A stretch of 64,000 bases of DNA from Sphingobacterium sp. SGR-19 (GTDB lineage: Bacteria; Bacteroidota; Bacteroidia; Sphingobacteriales; Sphingobacteriaceae): positions 217,244-281,243 of the forward strand of contig NZ_JAAKGS010000006.1 of NCBI RefSeq assembly GCF_011043555.1. Direction: 5' to 3'. Under the pieces are notes generated by a model that did no database searches, was not told the DNA's origin, and was given only the letters and a program-made list of their open reading frames with translations. Made by a program: the position numbers and the translations under genes. Positions within the stretch are counted from its first letter, which is position 1, and every line of letters starts with the position of its first letter. This document shows positions 9,513 through 17,968 of the stretch, in pieces.

Positions 9513-9905
9513 TTATTTGTACGGATAAAAGACAAAGTTTGCCCCCTCCGGTACGATAACAAAGAGACACATATATTCGTTGGTATTTTTGAAATGTTTC
9601 GTAAAATAATCTTTCCGGTCGTCCTTGACAAGTCCACGATCGACAAACTCTTCCAATGAGCTTACATTAATCGTCCATTGTGTGTTTAGTTCATCTTTAC
9701 TCAACAATAGCTCTCCTATACTTACCTCGTGTTGATGGGCGATAAAAATAGGATATAGCGTGTATCCTTCTGCTATCATTTCAGTAGCCACTTCTTTTAT
9801 GGAATCACTGTAAAAATCCAAATCAACTTTCAAGCTCTTAAGTGGGCTGTTTGCAGTTTGGTCGTCCGCAGGCCCTATTCTTCCCATTAAATCTTCGATG
9901 TCCAT
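9513..9905 (-). CDS. Conserved hypothetical protein, 130 aa
   Basis: A small acidic cytoplasmic protein without signal or membrane segment. It starts MDIEDLMGRIGPADDQ, has a helical middle (YSDSIKEVATEMIAEGYTLY), then strands (IFIAHQHEVSIGELLLS; TQWTINVSSLEEFVDRGLV) and ends NEYMCLFVIVPEGANFVFYPYK. The complete reading frame and balanced codon use support a real gene. It lies upstream of the envelope-protein gene and downstream of rlmD on the same strand, with gaps of about 80-95 bases. I do not recognise a named family. Confidence 0.75.
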   Translation of the reverse strand: MDIEDLMGRIGPADDQTANSPLKSLKVDLDFYSDSIKEVATEMIAEGYTLYPIFIAHQHEVSIGELLLSKDELNTQWTINVSSLEEFVDRGLVKDDRKDYFTKHFKNTNEYMCLFVIVPEGANFVFYPYK

Positions 9906-9981
9906 ATTGATGCTTTAAGTTCGTGAGTATCTTCGAAAAGTCTGCTAGCTATCGGGATATATACTCTTTATTTTCAAATAG

Positions 9982-11400
9982 TTACGGATTACGAGTTTTC
10001 AAAACCAACGAAACCACATTTTCTACGTGTTGCGTATGCGGAAACATGTCCACCGGTTTAATACGTTCCACATCGTATTTCTCTTGTAATAAAGCCAGAT
10101 CACGAGCTTGAGTTGCAGCATTGCAACTTACATATACTACTCTTTTAGCTTCCATTTCCAAAATGCGGTTCACAACCTCTGCATGCATACCTGCGCGTGG
10201 CGGATCGGTAATGACGACATCCGGCTTACCATGTTTCTGCACAAAATCTGCTGTCAACACATCTTTCATATCTCCTGCATAGAACTTTGTATTGCCAATC
10301 CCATTTATCTGGGAATTGATCTTTGCATCTTCTATGGCAGACGGCACATACTCTACACCCACAACTTCCCGCGCCATACGTGCCACGAAATTGGCAATTG
10401 TTCCTGCTCCAGTATACAAATCATATACCAATTCATCTCCTTTTAAACCAGCAAATTCTCGTGTTATCTTGTACAACTCATACGCTTGTGCAGAGTTAGT
10501 TTGATAAAAAGATTTCGGCCCGACTTTAAACTTCAACCCGTCCATCTCTTCATATATAAAATCACGGCCATTAAAGGTATGGATATCTTGATCAAAGATG
10601 GTATCGTTACGTTTTTGATTAATAATGTACAGTAATGACGTAAGCGTTGGAAACTGCTCGTTGACATAGTTCATTAATGCGTCGACCTGCCCCTCTTCCG
10701 GATACGCAAAAACGACAATTACCATCACTTCTCCTGTGGACGATGTACGGATAATCAGATTACGCAAAGCGCCTTCATGTGCACGCAGATCATAAAAAGA
10801 GATTCCATGCATTATGGCAAAATAGCGTACCGCATTTCGAATCAAGTTGGATGGATCTTGTTGCAGAAAGCAATGATCGATATCTAAAATCTTATCGAAT
10901 CTCCCCGGCACGTGAAACCCAAGAGCGTTTAGATCGTCTGGTTTTACTTCTTCGTCCACCGACGTCAACCACCGCTTATTGGAAAACGTAAACTCCAGTT
11001 TATTCCTATAATATGCTGTTTCGGCTGAGGCAAGAATTGGCTCTATGGGAGAAATATCTACTTTACCCAAGCGCTTTAGGGCATTCTCGACGTATTGCTG
11101 TTTAAACAACAACTGCGCGGGATATTCCATATGTTGCCACTTGCAGCCTCCACATACGCCAAAATGTGGGCAAAAAGGATCTGTACGGTATTTCGAAGCT
11201 TCTTTTAATGCCACTAAACGTCCCTCCGCAAAATTTTTCTTCTTGCGGATCAGCTCTACATCGGCGACATCACCAGGCACAGCCTGCTCGATAAACAGTA
11301 CTAATTCGTCGCGTTTGGCAACTCCTTTGCCTTCTTCCGCAATGTCAATAATATGAACATCGGATACAAACCGCTTGTCTTGTGGAATTCGTCTACCCAT
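9982..11400 (-). CDS. rlmD: 23S rRNA (uracil(1939)-C5)-methyltransferase RlmD/RumA-type
   Basis: A 472-residue TrmA/RumA-family methyltransferase. An N-terminal TRAM domain (VHIIDIAEEGKGVAKRDELV) precedes a [4Fe-4S] cysteine cluster CPHFGVCGGCKWQH. The C-terminal Rossmann methyltransferase has VYDLYTGAGTIANFVA, the catalytic-site motif DPPRAGMHAEVV and the nucleophile Cys in VYVSCNAATQARDLALL. It methylates U in rRNA using SAM. The family has several paralogues, so the exact position is inferred. The start was set at the ATG at 11400 (MGRRIPQDKR); the longer frame upstream runs into the dispersed repeat at 11430. Confidence 0.9.
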   Translation of the reverse strand: MGRRIPQDKRFVSDVHIIDIAEEGKGVAKRDELVLFIEQAVPGDVADVELIRKKKNFAEGRLVALKEASKYRTDPFCPHFGVCGGCKWQHMEYPAQLLFKQQYVENALKRLGKVDISPIEPILASAETAYYRNKLEFTFSNKRWLTSVDEEVKPDDLNALGFHVPGRFDKILDIDHCFLQQDPSNLIRNAVRYFAIMHGISFYDLRAHEGALRNLIIRTSSTGEVMVIVVFAYPEEGQVDALMNYVNEQFPTLTSLLYIINQKRNDTIFDQDIHTFNGRDFIYEEMDGLKFKVGPKSFYQTNSAQAYELYKITREFAGLKGDELVYDLYTGAGTIANFVARMAREVVGVEYVPSAIEDAKINSQINGIGNTKFYAGDMKDVLTADFVQKHGKPDVVITDPPRAGMHAEVVNRILEMEAKRVVYVSCNAATQARDLALLQEKYDVERIKPVDMFPHTQHVENVVSLVLKTRNP

Positions 11401-11429
11401 AATGGGTGCAAAAGTACGGTTTTTTTTAT

Positions 11430-11572
11430 GTTCTTTTTTTCCGCAAAAAAGAACCAAAAAGCTCGTCGCTTCGAATGTTTTACATTTGGGGTAGTACTAA
11501 GGATGAGTTTGTACAGTTGTAAAACTTTCGGATGCGACATTTTAATGCTAAGGGAGGGGATAGTGCATGGCG
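11430..11572 (-). repeat. Dispersed intergenic repeat, copy A
   Basis: Read on the minus strand, this stretch contains TGTCGCATCCG, then a TAGTACTACCCC-like segment, GACGAGCTTTTTGG, and a hairpin of GTTCTTTTTT / AAAAAAGAAC (11430-11454). The same blocks in the same order occur at 21749-21930 on the plus strand. The gap between rlmD and the TetR gene (11401-11843) contains no convincing gene. The rest of it holds a second hairpin at 11733-11769 (GTCTTGAC / GTCAAGAC) and low-complexity AAAACAAAAT / ATTTTGTTT arms around 11668-11708. Confidence 0.6.
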
Positions 11573-11843
11573 TATCTAAAAGCGATCAATAACGCTTCGC
11601 GCCCATGCGGGTTAAATCGACATCGCATTGTTCCGTGGCCAGCTTTACGTAGGCTATTCCGTTAAAAACAAAATAATGTTTGAGCGTAGCGAGTTGTATT
11701 TTGTTTAGGAATAGACAAGTAAAGGTAGCGGAACCATGCAAGTCTTGACTTTTTTTGCTTCGTTTTTTGTGTCAAGACAAAAACCACGAAGTGCTCATCC
11801 ATTCCATAAAAATGAGTATTAATGGATAAATGAAGAAGAAAAA

Positions 11844-12425
11844 CTACGACTCCAGCAATGTTGCCTGTACCAGATAAGGGAGGATTTCCTTCTGGAAAGA
11901 AATAAAATTTTTGCGTACATCGGCATCTGTTACTGAGGTAAAAGCAAATGAAAAGACAATATTTTTACTGGATTTGATAAGGAAGGTTAATCTTTCTTCG
12001 GGTACGGTTAGTGCAATGGTTTCGTTTTGTATAAAAGAACTAAGCAGTAGAAATTCTAAATCATCGGAAAGTATTTTCAAGTACTCTTGTGCATTGGCCG
12101 ATTCCCGGATAAACTCCCACCCTACAAACTCATTACAGACGGTATACGTTACACGACTTACACGAAGAATCGTATTCGCCAGAAAAGTAGAAAGATCTTT
12201 TTCCCGGATATTTTTATTCAGGATATCTTCTACATTTTCTCGGATATAATCCATCAGTACTGCATGCAGAATAAGCTCTTTACTGGCGAAATGCTTATAA
12301 AATGTCGCTTTTGCAATACGCGCCTGTTTCGCCAGTTCATTTACACTAGTTTTGTTATATCCGTATCGTCGAAAAAGTTCACGTGCGGATTTCTTAATTG
12401 ATAATATGACCTGGTCAGGCTCCAT
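11844..12425 (-). CDS. TetR/AcrR-family transcriptional regulator
   Basis: A 193-residue repressor-type protein. Residues 8-55 are the TetR_N HTH (SARELFRRYGYNKTSVNELA, then QARIAKATFYKHFASKELIL). The C-terminal helical domain, which would bind a ligand, shows no family-specific motif. It lies 16 bases downstream of pheS on the same strand and may be co-transcribed. No obvious divergent target such as an efflux operon is next to it, so its regulon cannot be named. Confidence 0.9.
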   Translation of the reverse strand: MEPDQVILSIKKSARELFRRYGYNKTSVNELAKQARIAKATFYKHFASKELILHAVLMDYIRENVEDILNKNIREKDLSTFLANTILRVSRVTYTVCNEFVGWEFIRESANAQEYLKILSDDLEFLLLSSFIQNETIALTVPEERLTFLIKSSKNIVFSFAFTSVTDADVRKNFISFQKEILPYLVQATLLES

Positions 12426-12441
12426 ATATTAATTTGGGAGG

Positions 12442-13479
12442 TTACACAAGTTCTGTCTCAAACTGGGATAAGAAACGGACATCGTTCTCAGAGAACAATC
12501 GCAAATCCCGAATTTCGTATTTCAAATTTGTTATCCGTTCGATACCCATACCAAAAGCAAAACCGGAATATTTCTTACTATCGATCCCGCAGTTCTCTAA
12601 CACATTTGGATCTACCATACCGCATCCTAATATCTCCACCCATCCAGAATATTTACAGAGCTGGCATCCTTCTCCTTTACAGATTGTACAAGAAATATCC
12701 ATCTCAGCAGATGGTTCGGTGAATGGAAAATAAGAAGGACGGAAACGTACTTTTGTGCCTTCACCGTATAGTTCCTGCACGAAATGAAACAATGTTTGTT
12801 TCAAATCTGCAAAAGAAACATTTTCGTCTACATACAACCCTTCTACTTGATGGAAAAAGCAATGCGCCCGAGCGGATATCGCTTCATTTCTATATACACG
12901 ACCCGGCATGATAGCACGGAAAGGCGGTTTTCCCATTTCCATTAAGCGAACCTGAACAGAAGAGGTGTGTGTACGTAGCGCGATGTCATTGCCTTCTTTC
13001 TTTTCCACGAAAAAGGTATCTTGCATATCACGAGCGGGGTGTTCGGGAGGAAAATTGAGTGCAGAGAAGTTATGCCAATCGTCTTCAATCTCCGGTCCTT
13101 CAGCTACGATAAAACCCAATTTCTTAAAGATTTCCACAATTTCTTTTCGCACTAACGATAGTGGATGCCGAGATCCCAGCTGGAAGCCTTCTCCAGGGAG
13201 TGTTAAGTCTCCCTCCTCACGTTGCAGCGTCTTTTCCGTATGCGCAAACTGCGCCTGAGCGTCACTATATGTTTTTTCAGCCAGTTGTTTAAATTCGTTT
13301 AAAACTTTACCCAGCGTACGTTTTTCCTCAGCTGATACCGTTTTAAATTCCTCAAATAACGCTTTAACGATACCTTTGGCGACTAAAAATTTTAAACGAA
13401 AATTTTCCACATCAGCTGCCGACGCGGGAGTAAATTCCTTTATTTCTTTTGTAAACTGCTTAATTTTGTCCTGCAACAT
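12442..13479 (-). CDS. pheS: Phenylalanyl-tRNA synthetase alpha subunit
   Basis: A 345-residue class II synthetase alpha chain of normal length. An N-terminal coiled-coil arm (1-90) is followed by the catalytic core: motif 1 around HPLSLVRKEIVEIFKKLGF, DDWHNFSALNFPPEHPARD, motif 2 RAIMPGRVYRNEAISARAH, and motif 3 GFAFGMGIERITNLKYEI. A cysteine-rich segment SCTICKGEGCQLCKYSGW lies between, a pair of CxxC motifs found in some PheS. It attaches Phe to tRNA-Phe with PheT; pheT is not in this window, which is common in Bacteroidota. Confidence 0.97.
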   Translation of the reverse strand: MLQDKIKQFTKEIKEFTPASAADVENFRLKFLVAKGIVKALFEEFKTVSAEEKRTLGKVLNEFKQLAEKTYSDAQAQFAHTEKTLQREEGDLTLPGEGFQLGSRHPLSLVRKEIVEIFKKLGFIVAEGPEIEDDWHNFSALNFPPEHPARDMQDTFFVEKKEGNDIALRTHTSSVQVRLMEMGKPPFRAIMPGRVYRNEAISARAHCFFHQVEGLYVDENVSFADLKQTLFHFVQELYGEGTKVRFRPSYFPFTEPSAEMDISCTICKGEGCQLCKYSGWVEILGCGMVDPNVLENCGIDSKKYSGFAFGMGIERITNLKYEIRDLRLFSENDVRFLSQFETELV

Positions 13480-13484
13480 ATTGC

Positions 13485-13492
13485 CAAAGATA
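13485..13492 (-). promoter_or_regulatory. pheS: -7 element immediately before pheS
   Basis: The minus strand reads TATCTTTG, a match to TAnnTTTG, only 5 bases before the ATG. Transcription would start at or very near the start codon, suggesting a leaderless mRNA. Confidence 0.4.
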
Positions 13493-13523
13493 CGGCAAAA
13501 TATTAAAATATTCTTATGGCATT

Positions 13524-13970
13524 CTAAAAAGGCAAGCCGTCTGTATCGTCGTTGTTTTCCGTAAAATCGACCTCTTCCTCTTTTTCACCATCACTTTTTT
13601 CCTCTTCCTGCGATGTGAATTTTCCCGTTTGTCCAAAATCAGAAGGCCGTCCCAAGAGTTTAAAACTTTCACCGACAATCTCCGTAACATATCGACGCGT
13701 TCCCTCTTTATCTTCATAATTTCGGGTTCGTAGCCGACCCTCTATATAAGCCAATTTCCCCTTTTGAAGATATTTAACCGCCATCTCTGCTAGGTTACGC
13801 CACATGACGATATTATGCCATTCAGTATGTTTAATCCGTACACCGTCTTTCGTGTACGTTTCAGAAGTCGCAAAAGGAAAACTGCAAACGGAGACATTGT
13901 TATCTAAATAACGTACTTCGGGATCTTTTCCCAAATGTCCAACTAAAATCACTTTATTAACACTTGCCAT
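13524..13970 (-). CDS. ssb: Single-stranded DNA-binding protein
   Basis: A 148-residue SSB. The N-terminal OB-fold (about 1-105) includes VNKVILVGHLGKDPEVRYLD, EWHNIVMWRNLAEMAVKYL and KGKLAYIEGRLRTRNYED. A short acidic linker leads to the conserved tip DTDGLPF, which recruits replication and repair proteins. It binds ssDNA in replication, recombination and repair. It lies downstream of mutY on the same strand with a 74-base gap. Confidence 0.95.
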   Translation of the reverse strand: MASVNKVILVGHLGKDPEVRYLDNNVSVCSFPFATSETYTKDGVRIKHTEWHNIVMWRNLAEMAVKYLQKGKLAYIEGRLRTRNYEDKEGTRRYVTEIVGESFKLLGRPSDFGQTGKFTSQEEEKSDGEKEEEVDFTENNDDTDGLPF

Positions 13971-14044
13971 AATTTATAATTTAGGAATTGAAAACCTTTC
14001 ATAAACAATATGCTCTGTGGTTAGAAAGAACATCTATGATTTCA

Positions 14045-15115
14045 CTACGGTTGTTTAGCTGAGATGAGATGAACATTTTTTTCCAGAAAAGAGAATATAA
14101 GTTTATGTTTAGCTAATTTATCTATTTTTTCACAATAATGGTAATTCCAGCCCTTTTTTTTCTTTTTCAAAGTTCTGGAATCCCCGACTACATAAAAGCG
14201 TGCGTAAATATTCTGATGGCTCAGTACATGCTTTACCTGCTTGCCAACAGCTTCCAAAACAGTGCTCTCTTCAAAGTATTGGACAAAATCCGCATATGTC
14301 ATCAAGTCTGGCATCAGCATATCTTCAATTGTCTCTATCATCGGAAACTCATAAAGGTTTGTCCACACATCTCTTTCTCCTCGCTTTGACATCAAAATTC
14401 TATCGTCCTCCCTTACAATAAAGTAATGAAAATATCTATTCCGGCTTACTTTCCCTTTTAACTTCACCGGTAACACATCAACTAAACCTTTTTGAAACGC
14501 AAAACATTCCATACGAAAAATACAATCCTCACATAGTGGGTTCTTAGGCTTGCATTGCAGGGCTCCAAAATCCATGATGGCCTGGTTATATATGCCCGGG
14601 CTATCCTTATCAAGCATCTCTTGCGCGACCTCTGCAAACATTTTTTTTCCTTGCACAGAATTAATGGGTTCCTTTATCCCAAAGTAGCGTGCTAACACCC
14701 GATATACATTTCCGTCGACTACCGCCCTCGGCTCATTCACCGAAAACGATGCAATAGCTGCCGCTGTATATTCTCCAACGCCCGGTAGGCGAATAGCTTT
14801 CTCATAGGCACTAGGGAATACCCCTTGAAACTCTTCTACCACCATTTTGGCTGCTTTATGCATATTCCGGGCACGCGAGTAATATCCCAAACCTTGCCAC
14901 AACCGCAAGATATCTTCTTCGTCTGCTTCCGCAAATTTTGTTACAATTGGAAACGCTTCTACAAAACGATGGAAATAGGGTGTCCCCTGCTCCACTCTCG
15001 TCTGTTGCAAAATAATCTCCGACAGCCATATAATATAGGCGTCATGCGTGGTTCTCCAAGGTAAATCACGACCCTTCTCTCGGTACCAGTTCATCAGTTT
15101 TTCAGCGAACGACAT
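14045..15115 (-). CDS. mutY: A/G-specific adenine glycosylase MutY
   Basis: A 356-residue glycosylase. The HhH-GPD core has the catalytic Glu region WLSEIILQQTRVEQ, the hairpin LPGVGEYTAAAIASF and the catalytic Asp in AVVDGNVYRVLARYFG. A [4Fe-4S] loop follows with C-x6-C-x2-C-x5-C spacing (CKPKNPLCEDCIFRMEC). The C-terminal 120 residues are the Nudix-like 8-oxoG recognition domain. It removes A mispaired with 8-oxoguanine. The start is the ATG at 15115 (MSFAEKLMNWYREKGRDLPW); a TTG two codons upstream is unlikely. Confidence 0.95.
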   Translation of the reverse strand: MSFAEKLMNWYREKGRDLPWRTTHDAYIIWLSEIILQQTRVEQGTPYFHRFVEAFPIVTKFAEADEEDILRLWQGLGYYSRARNMHKAAKMVVEEFQGVFPSAYEKAIRLPGVGEYTAAAIASFSVNEPRAVVDGNVYRVLARYFGIKEPINSVQGKKMFAEVAQEMLDKDSPGIYNQAIMDFGALQCKPKNPLCEDCIFRMECFAFQKGLVDVLPVKLKGKVSRNRYFHYFIVREDDRILMSKRGERDVWTNLYEFPMIETIEDMLMPDLMTYADFVQYFEESTVLEAVGKQVKHVLSHQNIYARFYVVGDSRTLKKKKKGWNYHYCEKIDKLAKHKLIFSFLEKNVHLISAKQP

Positions 15116-15166
15116 GCACAAAGTTGCTTATTTTTTCATTAAGTTAATTGTTTTTTTATGGCAATG

Positions 15167-15224
15167 AAGCTTGCATGAGCTTGTTACATTTATTTTTTTC
15201 TAAATGGCAGCTCATGCAGGTTCT
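15167..15224. repeat. Imperfect hairpin with a GCATGA core, upstream copy
   Basis: Left arm GAAGCTTGCATGAGCT and right arm AGCTCATGCAGGTTC, lying between the divergent mutY and M23 peptidase genes, so not a terminator for either. It is preceded by ATGGCAATGAA, very like the sequence leading the terminator at 16216 on the other side of the peptidase gene. Confidence 0.5.
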
Positions 15225-15266
15225 ACAATAAAAAGAGCCCTAAAAAATGTTAAAATTTGTAAAATA

Positions 15267-15298
15267 TTGACTACAAACAGCTTGATACATTACCTTTG
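15267..15298 (+). promoter_or_regulatory. Bacteroidota-type promoter of the M23 peptidase gene
   Basis: TTG at 15267-15269 and TACCTTTG at 15291-15298, 21 bases apart. This fits the -33/-7 consensus of the Bacteroidota housekeeping sigma factor and lies 37 bases before the ATG at 15336. Confidence 0.75.
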
Positions 15299-15335
15299 TG
15301 CTTTCGTATCATAAAAGTTTTTATTGTTGAGGCTC

Positions 15336-16193
15336 ATGCTAAAGAAAAAAACCGCCGTGCTTTTCGTCGAACCGGATGGTACATCTACCAAGAGAATGCA
15401 GGTACCCACGTTCGTCGTCACCCACTGGAAAAAGGTTCTATGTTCCTTCATCACCCTTACCGCTATAACGGTATTATCTGTGGTGTATGTGGTTAAACAA
15501 AGGACATCTGAAAAATATATAGAGGTTTATGACCAAAAAATAGATAAGTTGAAAGCTGAAAACCGTTTATTGGAATTAGACGAGTTTAACAATCAGCTTA
15601 CGACCGAGGAAATAAAGAAATCGTTCAACTCTATCGACAGCGCCATTGACCGCATCAATCAGAAGATGAAAAAGCGGGGACTGAAGGAAATTAAGATGAA
15701 TCCGAATATGGGAGGTCCCGTTGAAAAGGGTGAAGACGATTTGGTGGAGCTTTCCGTTTTCTACAAAAAGCAATTAGAAGACTTGGAATCCAAATTAGAT
15801 GGTTTACCGCTCGGCCGGCCACATCACGGACGGGTCACATCGTCCTATGGATATCGTCGGAATCCTTTTACAAACCGAGGTCGCGAAATGCATTCCGGTG
15901 TGGATTTGAAAGGAAGAACAGGAGACCCTGTTAAAGCGACGGCAAAAGGTAAGGTTACTTTTGCGGGATGGAAAGGGGCTTATGGATACGTGGTTATGGT
16001 AAAACATAAAAACGGATACGAAACTCGCTATGCACACCTGACCCGTACACGTGTAAAAAAAGGACAGGCAGTGGAAGCAGGGGATATCGTTGGCTTACTC
16101 GGCAGCACAGGTCGGAGCACGGGTCCTCATCTACATTATGAAGTTCTCTTACATAACAGAAAACTCAACCCATCAAAATATTTTTCGTTATAA
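15336..16193 (+). CDS. M23-family (LytM) metallopeptidase with N-terminal membrane anchor
   Basis: A 285-residue envelope protein. A cytoplasmic head (MLKKKTAVLFVEPDGTST) is followed by one membrane helix (KKVLCSFITLTAITVLSVVY), a coiled coil (about 55-140), and a LytM domain in the C-terminal third. The zinc ligands are visible: H and D in MHSGVDLKG and the HxH in GPHLHYEVLLHNRK. Such proteins cut cell-wall cross-links or, when inactive, activate amidases; here the metal site is complete, so hydrolytic activity is plausible. The ATG at 15336 was chosen over an in-frame TTG at 15324. The gene has its own promoter and terminator and is divergent from mutY. Confidence 0.92.
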   Translation: MLKKKTAVLFVEPDGTSTKRMQVPTFVVTHWKKVLCSFITLTAITVLSVVYVVKQRTSEKYIEVYDQKIDKLKAENRLLELDEFNNQLTTEEIKKSFNSIDSAIDRINQKMKKRGLKEIKMNPNMGGPVEKGEDDLVELSVFYKKQLEDLESKLDGLPLGRPHHGRVTSSYGYRRNPFTNRGREMHSGVDLKGRTGDPVKATAKGKVTFAGWKGAYGYVVMVKHKNGYETRYAHLTRTRVKKGQAVEAGDIVGLLGSTGRSTGPHLHYEVLLHNRKLNPSKYFSL

Positions 16194-16215
16194 TAGATTA
16201 TTCTTAATGGCAATA

Positions 16216-16260
16216 AAACCTGCATGAATTAATATATAAGGTTATAATTCATGCAGGTTT
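16216..16260. terminator. Bidirectional terminator between the M23 peptidase and the EEP phosphatase gene
   Basis: Near-perfect 16-bp stem AAACCTGCATGAATTA / TAATTCATGCAGGTTT with a short A/T loop, between two convergent genes whose stops lie 23 and 11 bases away. Confidence 0.75.
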
Positions 16261-16270
16261 CGTTATTGGT

Positions 16271-17107
16271 TTACCAATGTAGCACACTAACCACAGGAAA
16301 ATGATCCGAAGGAAATTTGCCCATATATGTATCTGTTAAGATACCATATTTACGTACGTTAAACGGTTTTGTAATAAAAATATGATCGATACGCTGCTTG
16401 GGCTTAAGCCCTTTTCCCCACGCGTTAAATGAGGAGTTAGGTTCATACACGATGTTCGCCAGTTCATGTACATCTCGTACAATCCCACTTTTTGCGAGTG
16501 TAAAGTATGCTTCGTTGGTTTCATCTACATTGAAATCACCGGTTAAGATAATGGGTAAATCCCCTGCTAATTCCTTTGCTTTTTCTAAAATAAGCTTTGC
16601 ACTTTCACGACGTGCCTCAATACCTACATGATCAAAATGCGTATTCATGAAGATGAACCGCTTGCCATTTTGGTTGTCTTCAAACACACCCCATGTACAA
16701 ATTCTTGGCAAGGCGGCATCCCACCCTTTATTGGGTTTCTTCGTATCTGTACCAGAAAGCCAAAACGTTCCATCTTTTATCACTTTGAAGCGTTGCTTGT
16801 TGAAGAAGACAGCCGAATGTTCTCCTTTCTGTGCACCATCATCACGGCCCACGCCAATGTATTCAAAACCGGGCAACTGGTTCTTCATATCCTGCACCTG
16901 TTCGTAAAATCCTTCCTGGATACCGAAGATATCAAATTCATGAAATTGGATAAGATTGGTTACCGCCTGCTTCCTATCATCCCATAAGTTCCCAACATCC
17001 GATGTCGTTTTCAGACGTATATTAAAAGAAGCTACCGTCAGCTCTTGTGCCGACAAAATGTAGAAAAAACCTAAAAGGAATAATATCGATAAAGAGATCC
17101 TTTTCAT
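16271..17107 (-). CDS. Secreted endonuclease/exonuclease/phosphatase-family hydrolase
   Basis: A 278-residue protein with a signal peptide (LSILFLLGFFYILSAQ). The EEP fold is clear: ELTVASFNIRLKT, the metal-binding Glu in FDIFGIQEGFYEQV, the HFDHVG segment, LPIILTGDFNVDETNEAYF, a DHIFIT strand and the terminal SDHFPVVSVLHW carrying the catalytic His. It probably hydrolyses phosphodiesters or phosphomonoesters in the periplasm; the substrate cannot be read from the sequence. It is third in a same-strand set after a GDPD and a phosphodiester glycosidase, 15 bases after the latter, so phosphodiester turnover is a shared theme. Confidence 0.9.
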   Translation of the reverse strand: MKRISLSILFLLGFFYILSAQELTVASFNIRLKTTSDVGNLWDDRKQAVTNLIQFHEFDIFGIQEGFYEQVQDMKNQLPGFEYIGVGRDDGAQKGEHSAVFFNKQRFKVIKDGTFWLSGTDTKKPNKGWDAALPRICTWGVFEDNQNGKRFIFMNTHFDHVGIEARRESAKLILEKAKELAGDLPIILTGDFNVDETNEAYFTLAKSGIVRDVHELANIVYEPNSSFNAWGKGLKPKQRIDHIFITKPFNVRKYGILTDTYMGKFPSDHFPVVSVLHW

Positions 17108-17122
17108 AGCATAAATGTATTG

Positions 17123-17962
17123 TTATTTGACATAGATAATATTGGCAACGGCGCGTTCTCCCTCATGGTCGAACAGTTTATTATCAGAAGGATGGTTTAC
17201 GACACCATTTTCGGTAGCTCCTTTTATATACAATGTAGAACTGCCTCCACCGTCAAGATTCATTGCCTCTTTAGCTCCCAACCACCGTAATATGCTAGAG
17301 AGTTCATGAAGATTCATACCATGCGCGGATTTATTTCTTCCATCGACGACAAATAGAAGCAATTTACCGCCACGTGTCAAAGCAATCGCTGTGCGCGGAT
17401 GCCTGTTGTCGTTAAAGGCATTTTTGGTTAACGGGCAAGGGCTGCTATCCGCTATAAGTAACGGACCCGAAAGCATGACGTTTGGATAGCGTCCCGCCTC
17501 ATACAGCGTGTCGGTTGCCGCTTTGATCTTTACCTCTTTTTTCGAAACCAAAAGCAACGCATTACCTCGATCTGATTTTTTTCTAGTATGGTTGACGACT
17601 TTATTATCTACTTGAATAAAATCAGTTGCACCGCCATTTTTCATGTCAAAGAAACCGCCGTTTACTGCCACCAATGCGTGGTGTTCCAATGCCAATTGTG
17701 ACGTTGGTTTCAACTCGGAAGACTCTGCAGCGAAATAAAGTTTCTTCAAATTCTTTTTAAGGTCGATTTCCACATAGTTAATCTCCTGTTCGCTGTCAAA
17801 GAGATTATTAAAATGTCCTTGTTTCCATATAACCCCTTTTTTCACTTCCGTTTTTTTCCAATCTTTGGTAACGACTGCTATGGAATCCTGGTTTTCCTGT
17901 GCAAACGTGGCCGTAACAAAAAGGACAATACTGACAAGAATACTTATTCTTAAACGATACAT
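17123..17962 (-). CDS. Phosphodiester glycosidase (NAGPA/DUF2233) family exported protein
   Basis: A 279-residue protein with a signal peptide (ILVSIVLFVTATFAQ). The NAGPA domain contains VAVNGGFFDMKNGGATDF, PRTAIALTRGGKLLLFVVDG and the C-terminal signature LGAKEAMNLDGGGSSTLYIKG. Characterised relatives cleave GlcNAc-1-phosphodiesters. It is the middle gene of the GDPD - NAGPA - EEP set, 6 bases from the GDPD gene, consistent with periplasmic phosphodiester degradation. Confidence 0.9.
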   Translation of the reverse strand: MYRLRISILVSIVLFVTATFAQENQDSIAVVTKDWKKTEVKKGVIWKQGHFNNLFDSEQEINYVEIDLKKNLKKLYFAAESSELKPTSQLALEHHALVAVNGGFFDMKNGGATDFIQVDNKVVNHTRKKSDRGNALLLVSKKEVKIKAATDTLYEAGRYPNVMLSGPLLIADSSPCPLTKNAFNDNRHPRTAIALTRGGKLLLFVVDGRNKSAHGMNLHELSSILRWLGAKEAMNLDGGGSSTLYIKGATENGVVNHPSDNKLFDHEGERAVANIIYVK

Positions 17963-17968
17963 CGAATA

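Noticed and set aside
11353..11592. Overlapping ORFs of about 79 codons on both strands in the rlmD-TetR gap
   Set aside because: They consist of low-complexity sequence from the hairpin and dispersed repeat; no protein-like conservation pattern.
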